Source of the DNA: an uncultured Bacteroidales bacterium
GTDB lineage: Bacteria; Bacteroidota; Bacteroidia; Bacteroidales; P3
Reading direction: 5' to 3'
NCBI GenBank assembly: GCA_937915785.1
Contig: CALGGY010000013.1
Span: 1 to 27,241, forward strand
DNA: 27,241 bases
Below are positions 7,665 to 16,063 of the stretch, in pieces. The number at the start of each line of letters is the position of its first letter. Within the stretch, counting starts at the first letter, position 1. The notes beneath the pieces were generated by a model. It saw nothing but the letters and a program-made list of their open reading frames with translations. It did not search any database and was not told the origin of the DNA. A program made the translations under genes and the position numbers.

Positions 7665-8190
7665 TTTTTTTTCTTTTTTTTTTATTCCTTTGGCGTATTT
7701 TGTTGGTTGTCAGACGGTAAATAACGGCATTTTTTTTGCGTAGGTCTTGTTATTGCTGGCTTCAGCTTGTGTTGATGCCTCTTTGCATGTGTTTTTTTTT
7801 GTTGCTGATCTGTATAGATTTCGATGTGTCAGTCTCCGGAAAGAAACGAACGGTATGGCGACAGGAAAAGTATGATTAGCCGAAAGCAGAGAAAACTCCC
7901 CCCGGCCCCCTCTCAGAGGGGTAAAGAAAGAACCAGTGGGCCTTTGCTCATGGTATTATATTTATTTTTAAGGTGTTCGCGAGCTTCGGTTCGAAAGCCG
8001 AAGGCGGAGAACAGAAGCGGGGGATTCATAGTTGAACTGACGTGTTATCTTTTTTCCTATTCCCAATGCCTTTATTATTCGCTTTTCATCGGTTCCACCG
8101 GGGGCAAAACTCCGACAATTATCCAACCGGCGTTTTTTTTCGACCGTAATTCGTTGACATATCGTCATTTGAACATTTTAACAATTTTAT

Positions 8191-8223
8191 TTTGCTGTAT
8201 TATTGTTTTTTTTTGTAAATTTG
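8191..8223 (+). promoter_or_regulatory. Bacteroidota-type promoter of the T9SS-exported protein gene
   Basis: TTTG at 8191-8194, 21 bp spacer, TAAATTTG at 8216-8223. It leaves a leader of about 45-50 nt rich in A and T before ATG 8278. Confidence 0.75.
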
Positions 8224-8277
8224 TAGTGCCAAATTAAGGATATAATAATCAAAATATTAATTAAATCTTAACCCGTT

Positions 8278-10500
8278 ATGAAAAAATTTTTATCATTTTT
8301 CCTGTTTGCAGGCCTGATGGCTTGGGCAGGTGTTGCCACCGCGCAACGGGACACACTTGTGAAAGTGGGTTCGTACACCGACTCGTCGTATAAAGCACCA
8401 ATGAGCACCTATCACAACTATTCCTATACCCAAATGATTTATAACCGCAACTATATGCCAGGACCTACCGGTGCAGCGGTAAAAATCAAATCACTGTCGT
8501 TTTATTTTACAGGCAAGGGTTCTAGTGGAGTAACTGTCAGCAGTACCACCACTCGCAAGATTGTGGTGTACATGAAAAATGTTACCAACAACTACTTTGC
8601 TTCCACAACACCGGAATCTGTTTCGGAGACCAACCGCGTATTCTGTGGCAACCTTACAATTCCGGCTTCTGCAGGCTGGGTAACCATCAATCTGCAGAAC
8701 GACTTTGTATATCAGGTGCAAAGCAACAACCATCTGCTTATTGCCATATACGACAGTACTGGAAATTACGAGATGCGCTATTTCCGCCAGCGTGAAAACG
8801 GCGGCCTCTACGGCACGTTGTCGTACCGTTCCGACAACTACAATCCAAATCCGGAGGCCGGCAACCTTTCGAGTTATTTAGGAACTGTTGATAGAGCTAT
8901 ATCCTGCCCCGATTTGAAAATAACCTACACCTACGACCAGCCAGCCACCCTGCCCTACACCTCCAATTTCGCCAATGCCGCCGATAACGCCCAGTGGTAC
9001 TGCAAAACCGTCCCCGACGGCAAAACAGCTTTTTGGGCTTTCAACAACGACCTGCACTGCGGCGATGCTGCTTACCCCGACTACTACATCTCTGGACATC
9101 CCATTACAGCGCTTGCCGAACGCGTTCTGCAGCTCGACAACAGCGACAGTATAAAAGTTAGTTTCTATGCGGCTGAAATAGGCGGCGAAGATGATGGAAC
9201 GGACATTTACGACCACATGTCGGTTTACCTTATACCGAAAGACACCGTTTGGGAACCAGCGAGCTACGTTACTCATTACGTATCCGATCCTGATGATGCA
9301 AATCTGCCTTATGTGCTCAATTTCAGCCAGTCGGATCTTCTGCATTCGGTGAAACTGACGGGTATTAGCGGACAACAGCTTACGGCCACCATTAAAAATC
9401 CTTTCCCCAACCAGAAATGCAAACTGGTGTTTGTTTGGCGCAACGATAATAGTTATGGCGACGGCACAGCCGCCCGTATCGACGACCTAAGCGTTACCGG
9501 TGTAAACCGTGCTCCGGAATACACACCCCGCTCCACAGCACAATGGTACGCATACGCCTACTGGGTGGAAGGCTCCAACTGCTACCCTTGGCAGGAGCAT
9601 TTCCTAAAATTCAGCATGCAAAACCCGGCCAACGCCGATACCGCCTCGGCACATTTCAACGACGACATATCATCCGGCACATACGCAGGCAACTACGTAT
9701 GGTACAACCAAGGCAGCTACAGCAAGATAACTCGCGCCAACATCAATGGCAACTTCATTTCCGGCGCCATAGACTACATATTGGCCTCGCCTTTGTCATC
9801 CGAAATAGTAGCCATGCAGTACAACCCCGTCGATGGCAAAATGTACTTTATCACCATGGACAAGAAATTGTGCAATTTCGACCTCTCCGACCCTGAACAC
9901 TACACCGTTATGGGACAGCTGTCTGTCTACATCTGCGCTTTTGCCATCAACGCTCAGGGTGAGGCATACGTGATGGAATCTGATGGCAACGGCAGCCTGT
10001 ACCGCGTCAACCTGAACAACGGAACCACCACCCTTGTTGGTAGCTCAGGAATTTACGTCTACTACTTTTCGGCTATGGCTTTCGACTACAGCACCGGAGA
10101 GCTGTTCTTGGCATCATACGACCGAAATAACAACGACGACGGCTACGGCAATACTGCCATGTTCTACGTGAACACCACCAACGGCGAGATGAAATACATA
10201 GGCAAACTGCTGGGTCGCGCCGTGCAAGTTCCGTCACTGTTTGCCGTGCAGACAGCATCCCCGCAGGGCATAACCGCCGCCACTGCCACCGAGATGAGCG
10301 TTTACCCCAACCCCGCTAAGGACGTGATAAACCTCAGCGGTGTTGAAAACGGCACCATCATCCGCATATACGACATGACAGGCAAAGTGGTGATGCAACT
10401 CACCGCCACCGAAAACACACAAATCAACGTGTCCGGCCTCAACAAAGGCGTTTACGTGGTTGCCGCCGGCGCAAGCAAAGTGAAATTTGTGAAGGAGTAG
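8278..10500 (+). CDS. Secreted protein with type A T9SS C-terminal sorting domain
   Basis: 740 residues. The signal peptide (1-22, KKFLSFFLFAGLMAWAGVATA before Q) directs Sec export. The C-terminus (about 669-740) is a type A T9SS sorting domain: SVYPNPAKDVINL at 674-686, IRIYDMTGKVV, then VSGLNKGVYVV and a final KFVKE. Such tails route proteins through the type IX machinery to the cell surface or medium. The middle has a jelly-roll-like region (about 215-405, starting LPYTSNF) resembling cleaved-adhesin/MAM-type domains. After it comes a repeat-rich part (about 440-660) with motifs such as MQYNPVDGKMYFITMD and MAFDYSTGELFLASYD that looks like a beta-propeller. I cannot name a substrate. A 14-bp tandem repeat starts 3 bp after the stop. 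Confidence 0.88.
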   Translation: MKKFLSFFLFAGLMAWAGVATAQRDTLVKVGSYTDSSYKAPMSTYHNYSYTQMIYNRNYMPGPTGAAVKIKSLSFYFTGKGSSGVTVSSTTTRKIVVYMKNVTNNYFASTTPESVSETNRVFCGNLTIPASAGWVTINLQNDFVYQVQSNNHLLIAIYDSTGNYEMRYFRQRENGGLYGTLSYRSDNYNPNPEAGNLSSYLGTVDRAISCPDLKITYTYDQPATLPYTSNFANAADNAQWYCKTVPDGKTAFWAFNNDLHCGDAAYPDYYISGHPITALAERVLQLDNSDSIKVSFYAAEIGGEDDGTDIYDHMSVYLIPKDTVWEPASYVTHYVSDPDDANLPYVLNFSQSDLLHSVKLTGISGQQLTATIKNPFPNQKCKLVFVWRNDNSYGDGTAARIDDLSVTGVNRAPEYTPRSTAQWYAYAYWVEGSNCYPWQEHFLKFSMQNPANADTASAHFNDDISSGTYAGNYVWYNQGSYSKITRANINGNFISGAIDYILASPLSSEIVAMQYNPVDGKMYFITMDKKLCNFDLSDPEHYTVMGQLSVYICAFAINAQGEAYVMESDGNGSLYRVNLNNGTTTLVGSSGIYVYYFSAMAFDYSTGELFLASYDRNNNDDGYGNTAMFYVNTTNGEMKYIGKLLGRAVQVPSLFAVQTASPQGITAATATEMSVYPNPAKDVINLSGVENGTIIRIYDMTGKVVMQLTATENTQINVSGLNKGVYVVAAGASKVKFVKE

Positions 10501-10502
10501 AA

Positions 10503-10556
10503 ACAATGTACAATTGACAATGTACAATTGACAATGTACAATTGACAATGTACAAT
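10503..10556 (+). repeat. Tandem repeat, 14-bp unit, about 3.9 copies
   Basis: The unit ACAATGTACAATTG is repeated exactly at 10503, 10517 and 10531, with a partial copy from 10545 to 10556. The unit is nearly self-complementary, so single strands can fold. Confidence 0.95.
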
Positions 10557-10583
10557 GAATGATTGATAGTTGTTCTGAAAAGA

Positions 10584-10606
10584 AAGGCGCACCGAAGGTG
10601 CGCCTT
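10584..10606. terminator. Perfect 10-bp hairpin, likely transcription end of the T9SS protein gene
   Basis: AAGGCGCACC (10584-10593), loop GAA, and the exact complement (10597-10606). No T-tract follows on the plus strand. On the minus strand it is followed by TTTCTTTTC, a weak T-rich tail. Confidence 0.6.
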
Positions 10607-10610
10607 AATA

Positions 10611-10740
10611 ACTCCAAACCCCAAACCCCAAACTCCAAACCACAAACCCCAAACCCCAAACTCCAAACTCCAAACTCCAAACTCCAAACTCTCAACTCTC
10701 AACTCTCAACCTCTTAACTCCAAACTCCTAATTCCTAACA
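10611..10740. repeat. Heptamer minisatellite (AAACYCC type) decaying into AACTCTC and CTAACTC variants
   Basis: About 18 units of 7 bp read CAAACCC, CAAACTC, CAACTCT or similar. The left part is AAACCCC/AAACTCC, the middle AACTCTC, and the right end is CTCCTAATTCCTAAC, which matches the dispersed repeat seen elsewhere in the window on the opposite strand. Confidence 0.9.
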
Positions 10741-10750
10741 AAAAAAATTG

Positions 10751-10758
10751 TATATTTG
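10751..10758 (+). promoter_or_regulatory. Candidate -7 box of hisS
   Basis: TATATTTG fits TAnnTTTG and lies 53 bp upstream of the hisS ATG. No TTTG is found at the expected -33 distance, because that position falls inside the minisatellite. Confidence 0.55.
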
Positions 10759-10811
10759 CAAAGACCGTAAAATGCGGCAAAAGTGGTTAAATTATTTATT
10801 ATTAGAGATAT

Positions 10812-12161
10812 ATGGCACAGATAACTTGTAGCATACCCAAAGGGACACGCGATTTTATGCCTGTCGAGATGACGCGTCGCAACTATATTTTTGACACCAT
10901 ACGTTCGGTTTTCAAAACCTATTGCTTTGCGCCGATAGAGACGCCGGCCATGGAGAACCTCTCCACGCTGATGGGAAAATACGGCGAGGAGGGCGACAAA
11001 CTGCTGTTCAAAATCCTCAACTCGGGCAATTTTATGGACGGCGTTGATTTTACTGCCGACTATCACCGTGTGGCCCCGCGTATTTGCGACCGCGGCCTGC
11101 GCTACGACCTTACGGTGCCTTTCGCCCGTTTTGTGGTGCAGCACCGCGGCGATATTGTGTTCCCTTTCCGCCGCTATCAGATGCAACCCGTGTGGCGCGC
11201 CGACCGTCCGCAGAAAGGCCGCTACCGCGAGTTCTACCAGTGCGACGCCGACGTTATCGGTTCCGACTCGCTGCTGCACGAACTGGAGCTGGTGCAGATG
11301 ATAGACGATGTGTTCCGTCGTTTGCAAGTGGCTGTAACTGTGAAAATTAACAATCGTAAAATACTTGCAGGCATTGCCAACATGATTGGCGCACCCGACA
11401 AACTTACCGACATCACCGTGGCTATCGACAAGCTGGACAAAATCGGCTTGGACAACGTCAAATCCGAGCTTATGGAACGCGGACTCACCGCCGATGCCAT
11501 TGCCAAGCTGCAGCCGGTGTTCGACCTTTCGGGCAGCGCCGACGAGAAACTGGCACAGCTCGAAACCCTCTTTGCTGGCGACGAAACAGGTATGAAAGGT
11601 GTGGAGGAGATGCGCACGCTGTTCGGCTACATCGCCTCAGTAAAACCCGGCTGCGAGGTGGATCTCGACCTCACCCTAGCGCGCGGACTGAACTACTACA
11701 CTGGTGCCATTTTCGAGGTGAAAGCCAAAAATGTGTCCATCGGAAGTATCTGTGGAGGAGGGCGTTACGACAACCTTACGGGAATTTTCGGGCTTCCGGG
11801 AGTGTCTGGCGTGGGCATATCCTTCGGCGCAGACCGTATTTACGACGTCCTTGCCGAGCTCAACCTTTTCCCCGAAAATCTGGAGCAACAGGCCACGCTG
11901 CTTTTCATCAATTTTGGCGAAAAGGAGATGGCGCGCTGCATCGCCTTGGCTGCACAGCTCCGCAACGAGGGTGTGGCGGTGGAGATTTACCCCGATGCCG
12001 CAAAGATGAAAAAACAGATGTCGTACGCCGACGCAAAACGTATTCCCTACGTGGCTTTTGTGGGCGAGAGCGAGCTGGCCAACGGCACCGTTACCGTGAA
12101 GGATATGGTCTCTGGCGAACAAAAAACTGTGCCGGCGGAGGAAATGGAAAAGTTTTTCTAA
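10812..12161 (+). CDS. hisS: Histidine--tRNA ligase
   Basis: 449 residues, normal for bacterial HisRS. It charges tRNA-His with histidine in the cytoplasm. The N-terminus has IPKGTRDFMP. Class II motif 2 is FRRYQMQPVWRADRP followed by KGRYREFYQCDADVIG (about 118-150). The HisA motif is LARGLNYYTGAIFEV (about 287-302), and GGGRYDNLTGIFG and GISFGADRIYDVL (motif 3 region) follow. The C-terminal anticodon-binding domain starts about residue 360. It is convergent with sufB, with only 20 bp between the stop codons, and that gap consists of heptamer-type repeat. I see no intrinsic terminator between them. Confidence 0.98.
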   Translation: MAQITCSIPKGTRDFMPVEMTRRNYIFDTIRSVFKTYCFAPIETPAMENLSTLMGKYGEEGDKLLFKILNSGNFMDGVDFTADYHRVAPRICDRGLRYDLTVPFARFVVQHRGDIVFPFRRYQMQPVWRADRPQKGRYREFYQCDADVIGSDSLLHELELVQMIDDVFRRLQVAVTVKINNRKILAGIANMIGAPDKLTDITVAIDKLDKIGLDNVKSELMERGLTADAIAKLQPVFDLSGSADEKLAQLETLFAGDETGMKGVEEMRTLFGYIASVKPGCEVDLDLTLARGLNYYTGAIFEVKAKNVSIGSICGGGRYDNLTGIFGLPGVSGVGISFGADRIYDVLAELNLFPENLEQQATLLFINFGEKEMARCIALAAQLRNEGVAVEIYPDAAKMKKQMSYADAKRIPYVAFVGESELANGTVTVKDMVSGEQKTVPAEEMEKFF

Positions 12162-12181
12162 CTTTCAACTCCTAACTCTCA

Positions 12182-13627
12182 TTACCCCACGCTTCCTTCG
12201 AGGCAGATGTTGAGGAGTTTCTGTGCTTCCACGGCAAATTCCATGGGAAGTTTTTTCAGCACGTCCTTGGCGTAGCCGTTCACTATCAGCCCTATGGCGT
12301 TTTCCTGCGATATGCCGCGCTGTTGGCAGTAGAAAAGCTGGTCTTCGGATATTTTCGATGTGGTGGCTTCGTGTTCGAGTACTGCCGACTGGTTGCCCAC
12401 CTTTATGTATGGCCATGTGTGTGCGCCGCAGGTGTCGCCGAGTAGCAGCGAGTCGCATTGCGAGTAGTTGCGTGCTCCGTTGGCGTTTTTGGAGATGTTC
12501 ACCAGTCCGCGGTAGCTGTTCTGGCTGTGTCCGGCCGAGATGCCTTTGGATATGATGGTGCTGTGGGTGTTTTTGCCCAGATGTATCATCTTGGTTCCCG
12601 TGTCGGCCTGCTGGTAGTTGTTGGTAACGGCCACGGAGTAGAACTCCGCCGACGAGTTGTCGCCCTGTAGTATGCAGCCCGGGTATTTCCACGTTACGGC
12701 GGAGCCGGTCTCCACCTGTGTCCACGATATTTTTGAGTTGTTGCCTTTGCAGATGCCGCGTTTGGTAACGAAATTGTAGATGCCGCCGTTGCCGTTTTTG
12801 TCGCCGGGGTACCAGTTCTGCACAGTGGAGTATTTCACTTCGGCGTCCTTCAGGGCCACAATCTCCACGATGGCGGCATGTAGCTGGTTTTCGTCGCGCT
12901 GGGGTGCGGTGCAGCCTTCCATGTAGCTAACGTAGGCCCCCTCGTCGGCGATGATGAGGGTGCGTTCGAACTGGCCGGTGTTGGCGGCGTTGATACGGAA
13001 ATAGGTGCTCAGGTCGATGGGGCAGCGCACTCCCTTGGGGATGTAGCAGAACGAGCCGTCGCTGAATACGGCGCTATTGAGGGCTGCGAAGAAATTGTCG
13101 CCGATAGGCACCACAGAGGCGAGGTATTTACGCACAATGTCGGGATATTTCTGCACCGCTTCGCTGAACGAGCAGAACAGTATGCCGTCCTTGGCGAGGG
13201 TGTCGGAGAAGGTGGTCTTCACCGAAACGCTGTCCATAACGGCGTCCACGGCCACGCCGGAGAGTTTCTTCTGCTCTTCGAGCGATATGCCCAGCTTGTT
13301 GAAGGTGGCAAGAATTTCGGGGTCCACCTCGTCGAGGCTGGCTTTTTCTTTCTTTTTTGGAGCTGCGAAGTATATAATGTCTTGATAATCAACTTTGTCG
13401 TATTTCAGGTGTCCCCAGTTGGGTTCTTCCATGGTAAGCCATTTGCGGTAGGCTTTCAGACGGAAATCGAGTAGCCAGTCGGGTTCGTTTTTTTTGGCGG
13501 AGATATAGCGTATCACGTCCTCGTTGAGGCCTTTGCCCACGGTGTCGGTGGCAATGTCGGTAACAAACCCCCATTCGTAGTCTTTGTTGGTAACGTTCTG
13601 AATTATATTGTCTTGTGTGTCTGCCAT
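12182..13627 (-). CDS. sufB: Fe-S cluster assembly scaffold protein SufB
   Basis: 481 residues, usual length. SufB is part of the SufBC2D complex that builds Fe-S clusters. The N-terminus (DYEWGFVTDIATDTVGKGLNEDVI) and the core (GVRCPIDLSTYFRINAANTGQFERTLIIADEGA) are diagnostic. The C-terminal CDSLLLGDTCGAHTWP and EHEATTSKISEDQLFYCQQRG contain the conserved Cys and Glu implicated in cluster assembly and transfer in E. coli SufB. sufC and sufD, which usually follow sufB, are not here: the next gene downstream is the convergent hisS. A TATATTTG -7 box lies upstream. Confidence 0.97.
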   Translation of the reverse strand: MADTQDNIIQNVTNKDYEWGFVTDIATDTVGKGLNEDVIRYISAKKNEPDWLLDFRLKAYRKWLTMEEPNWGHLKYDKVDYQDIIYFAAPKKKEKASLDEVDPEILATFNKLGISLEEQKKLSGVAVDAVMDSVSVKTTFSDTLAKDGILFCSFSEAVQKYPDIVRKYLASVVPIGDNFFAALNSAVFSDGSFCYIPKGVRCPIDLSTYFRINAANTGQFERTLIIADEGAYVSYMEGCTAPQRDENQLHAAIVEIVALKDAEVKYSTVQNWYPGDKNGNGGIYNFVTKRGICKGNNSKISWTQVETGSAVTWKYPGCILQGDNSSAEFYSVAVTNNYQQADTGTKMIHLGKNTHSTIISKGISAGHSQNSYRGLVNISKNANGARNYSQCDSLLLGDTCGAHTWPYIKVGNQSAVLEHEATTSKISEDQLFYCQQRGISQENAIGLIVNGYAKDVLKKLPMEFAVEAQKLLNICLEGSVG

Positions 13628-13656
13628 TGTCGGTGTGGTTGTTGTTTTTGAAATTG

Positions 13657-13664
13657 CAAATATA
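13657..13664 (-). promoter_or_regulatory. Candidate -7 box of sufB
   Basis: Minus strand TATATTTG, ending 29 bp before the sufB ATG. A matching TTTG at -33 is not seen. No Fe-S-responsive operator can be identified by eye. Confidence 0.55.
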
Positions 13665-13877
13665 CGTTTTTTTTTTCTAATTCGGATTTTCTAAACTTCT
13701 GCTTGGCAAAGCCAATTCCAATTTCGGAACTGGCTGGCGCTGAATATTTATAAATTTGGTTTCAGAGCTCGGAAGTGTTATTTTTGAAATTGGTTATAGG
13801 TCTTTTTACCGTATAAAAGATTCGCGGCTTTTTATGCAATGTTGTTATGTTTGGATGTTTCGTGAAACGTTGATAAT

Positions 13878-13907
13878 AAAAAAAGCCGCGCATTGCACGG
13901 CTTTTTT
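13878..13907. terminator. Bidirectional intrinsic terminator downstream of the S9 peptidase gene
   Basis: An A7 run followed by GCCG (13878-13888) pairs with CGGC followed by T6 (13898-13907). Read on the minus strand it gives a G/C stem and a T-run 27 bp after the peptidase stop. The same structure works on the plus strand. Confidence 0.85.
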
Positions 13908-13933
13908 AGTATATCTAATTCCGAATACCGAAC

Positions 13934-16027
13934 TCACTTCAGCCATTTGTCGAACCAGTCTATGAAATTGCGGTGCCACAGCAGGCTGTTTTGCGGTTGC
14001 AGCACCCAGTGGTTTTCGTCGGGGAAATAGAGGTAACGAGCGGGGATTCCGCGCATCACGGCGGCGTTGTATGCTGCCATGCCCTGCGAGGCCACAATGC
14101 GGTAGTCGTTTTCACCGTGAATGCAGCAGATAGGGGTATCCCAGTTTTGCACAAATTTGTGGGGCGAGTTGGCGAAACTACGTTGTGCCACAGCGTTGCT
14201 CTTGTCCCAGAAGGGACCGCCGAGGTCCCAGTTCACAAACCACAGCTCTTCGGTTTCGCAGTACTGCTGTTCGAGGTTGAACATGCCGTTGTGTGCAAGG
14301 AAAGCCTTGAACCTGCCTTGGTGGTTGCCTGCCAGCCAGTACACCGAGAAAGCGCCGTAGCTTGCACCGCAGGCACCCACGCGGTTTTCGTCGATGTTGG
14401 GGTGCTGTTTGGCAATTATGTCGTAGGCTTGCAGGTAGTCTTTCATGTTCTGTCCGCCGTAGTCGCCGCTAATCTGCTCGTTCCATTTGGTGCCGAAACC
14501 AGGCACTCCGTGTCGGTTGGGGGCTATAACAAAGTATCCGGCGCCCGACATCACTTGGAAATTCCAGCGGGTGCTCCAGAACTGTCCTATCATGCCTTGC
14601 GGTCCGCCTTGGCAGAAAAGCAAGGCGGGGTAGGTCTTGGTGCTGTCGTAGTCGTAGGGATACACCACCCATACGTGCATGTCTTCGCCATTGGTGGTTT
14701 TTACCCAGCGGGCTTCGGTTTTGCCCATGCGCAGCTGGCTGAGCACCTCGGTGTTTACATTTGTAACCTGTTTGCCCTGAGCCATACTGTCGGTGGTTTT
14801 GTAGGCCACCAGCTCGGCGGGTTTGGAAAGCGACACCTCCTGTGCAATGATGTTGTCGCCCGAAATCTGCACCGAGTAGATGTCGTGCAGGTCGTTGGTA
14901 ACTTGGCGGAAACTGCTGTCGGCAAAGGTATATGCAAACAGTTCGGTGGTGCCGAGGTGGGGGCTTACGAAGAAAATCTGGTCGTCGTTGTCGCTCCAAG
15001 CGTAGCCGGTGCAGTATTGGTCGAGGTTGGCGGTGAGGTCGGTGCGGGTGCCGGTTTCAAAGTCGTACATCATCATGCGTTGCTTGTCGCTTTCGTAGCC
15101 GTCGTGTTCCATGCTTTCCCACACTATTTTTTTGCCGTTGTGCGAAAACACGGGGTTCTGGTCGTAGCCCATAATGCCCTCGCTTAGGTTTTTCACGCTC
15201 TTGTCGGCTATGTTGTAGAGATATATGTCGGAGTTTGTGGACAGTGCGTACTCTTTACCCACTTTTTTTCGGCAGGTGTAGGCTATGTATTTGCCGTCGG
15301 GCGAGAAAGCCACCTGTTCCAGTCCTCCCCACGGGCGCATCGGGCATTCGAAAGGCTCGCCATCGAGCACGTCGGTGGCGTTTTTCACGCTGTTGCCGTC
15401 GAAGTCGGCCATGTAGATATGCGGAATGGCGTCAACCCATTCGTCCCAGTGGCGGTACATAAGGTCCTCGTTGATACGGCCCGTGGCTTTGGGCAATCCC
15501 TCGTACAGTTTGGCGATGTCGGCGGGTTTCTCCTTGGCAATGGTGGCGGTGTATATCACCTTTTTGCCGTCGGGCGAGATGATGAAACCTTCGATGCCGC
15601 CATCGATGTTGGACAGCTGTTTTTCGGCACTGCCGTCGGCGGCGATGCTGAACATCTGTGCTCCATTGTCGGTGCTGCGGGCAAAGGCAATGGTCTCGTT
15701 GTTGATCCACAGTGGGTTGAACTCGCTTTTGGCGGTGGTGGTTATCTGGCGGGTGTCGGAGCCGTCGGTGTTCACCACGTAGAGCTCGGCGTTGCCGCGG
15801 TTGGTGTCGATATTGTAGTAAGTTACGGCGTAAACGATGCGTTTGCCGTCGGGCGAAAGGGCGTAGCCTCCCATTTTGCCCAAGCCCCACATCACCTCGG
15901 GGGTGAAACGTCCGTTCTCGATTTTCACTTCGGGCTTGCCGATGATGGCTTCCTCGCTGTCTTTCTTCAATTTGCACGATGTTGCCAAAAGCGCTATGGC
16001 AAGGGTGCATACAAAAGCTTTTCTCAT
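13934..16027 (-). CDS. S9 family (prolyl oligopeptidase) peptidase, predicted lipoprotein
   Basis: 697 residues. The N-terminus is a lipoprotein signal: hydrophobic segment 8-15 and LLATSC with Cys18 as lipidation site. Residues about 50-400 are propeller repeats of the TolB/PD40 kind (SPDGKRIVYAV, SPDGKKVIYTA, FSPDGKYIAYTC). The alpha/beta hydrolase domain begins about residue 440 with WVVYPYDYDSTKTYPALLFC. The catalytic triad is visible: Ser556 in GASYG, Asp641 in HGENDYRI and His673 in DENHWV. The layout is that of dipeptidyl-peptidase 5/acylaminoacyl-peptidase-type enzymes, which release short peptides from protein in asaccharolytic Bacteroidales. The gene follows the transporter gene after 36 bp with no promoter in between, suggesting one operon. 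Confidence 0.93.
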   Translation of the reverse strand: MRKAFVCTLAIALLATSCKLKKDSEEAIIGKPEVKIENGRFTPEVMWGLGKMGGYALSPDGKRIVYAVTYYNIDTNRGNAELYVVNTDGSDTRQITTTAKSEFNPLWINNETIAFARSTDNGAQMFSIAADGSAEKQLSNIDGGIEGFIISPDGKKVIYTATIAKEKPADIAKLYEGLPKATGRINEDLMYRHWDEWVDAIPHIYMADFDGNSVKNATDVLDGEPFECPMRPWGGLEQVAFSPDGKYIAYTCRKKVGKEYALSTNSDIYLYNIADKSVKNLSEGIMGYDQNPVFSHNGKKIVWESMEHDGYESDKQRMMMYDFETGTRTDLTANLDQYCTGYAWSDNDDQIFFVSPHLGTTELFAYTFADSSFRQVTNDLHDIYSVQISGDNIIAQEVSLSKPAELVAYKTTDSMAQGKQVTNVNTEVLSQLRMGKTEARWVKTTNGEDMHVWVVYPYDYDSTKTYPALLFCQGGPQGMIGQFWSTRWNFQVMSGAGYFVIAPNRHGVPGFGTKWNEQISGDYGGQNMKDYLQAYDIIAKQHPNIDENRVGACGASYGAFSVYWLAGNHQGRFKAFLAHNGMFNLEQQYCETEELWFVNWDLGGPFWDKSNAVAQRSFANSPHKFVQNWDTPICCIHGENDYRIVASQGMAAYNAAVMRGIPARYLYFPDENHWVLQPQNSLLWHRNFIDWFDKWLK

Positions 16028-16063
16028 AAATGGATGTGTTTTAATATTTTATATTTTTTTTCG

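Larger units (their letters stand above)
7590..8277. other. Long A/T-rich intergenic region between tRNA-Asn and the T9SS protein gene
   Basis: 688 bp. It contains the leftward tRNA promoter near 7650 and the rightward promoter at 8191-8223. Between them are long T-runs (7641-7690), a C/G-rich palindromic patch at 7900-7921 (CCCCTCTCAGAGGGG) and a small hairpin with CTTCGG/CCGAAG arms at 7984-8003. A 137-codon frame at 7824-8237 has no family features and runs into the promoter, so I do not call it. The C/G patch resembles intergenic remnants common in Bacteroidota. Confidence 0.6.
10501..10811. other. Repeat-filled intergenic region upstream of hisS
   Basis: 311 bp without a gene. In order it holds the 14-bp tandem repeat, a perfect 10-bp hairpin, about 130 bp of heptamer minisatellite and the hisS -7 box. 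Open frames across it encode only simple repeats. Confidence 0.8.
13628..13933. other. Intergenic region between sufB and the S9 peptidase gene
   Basis: 306 bp. It holds the sufB -7 box and a terminator at 13878-13907. The A/T-rich rest, including a 69-codon frame at 13756-13965 that crosses the terminator, shows no gene. Confidence 0.6.

Noticed and set aside
7824..8237. 137-codon plus-strand frame between tRNA-Asn and the T9SS protein gene
   Set aside because: No recognisable features; it covers a C/G palindrome and the promoter of the next gene.
10503..10740. CRISPR array
   Set aside because: The repeats are 14 and 7 bp in direct tandem with no unique spacers.
13973..15187. 404-codon plus-strand frame opposite the S9 peptidase
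   Set aside because: The minus-strand peptidase has a complete catalytic triad and propeller repeats; the plus frame is compositionally odd and has no motifs.
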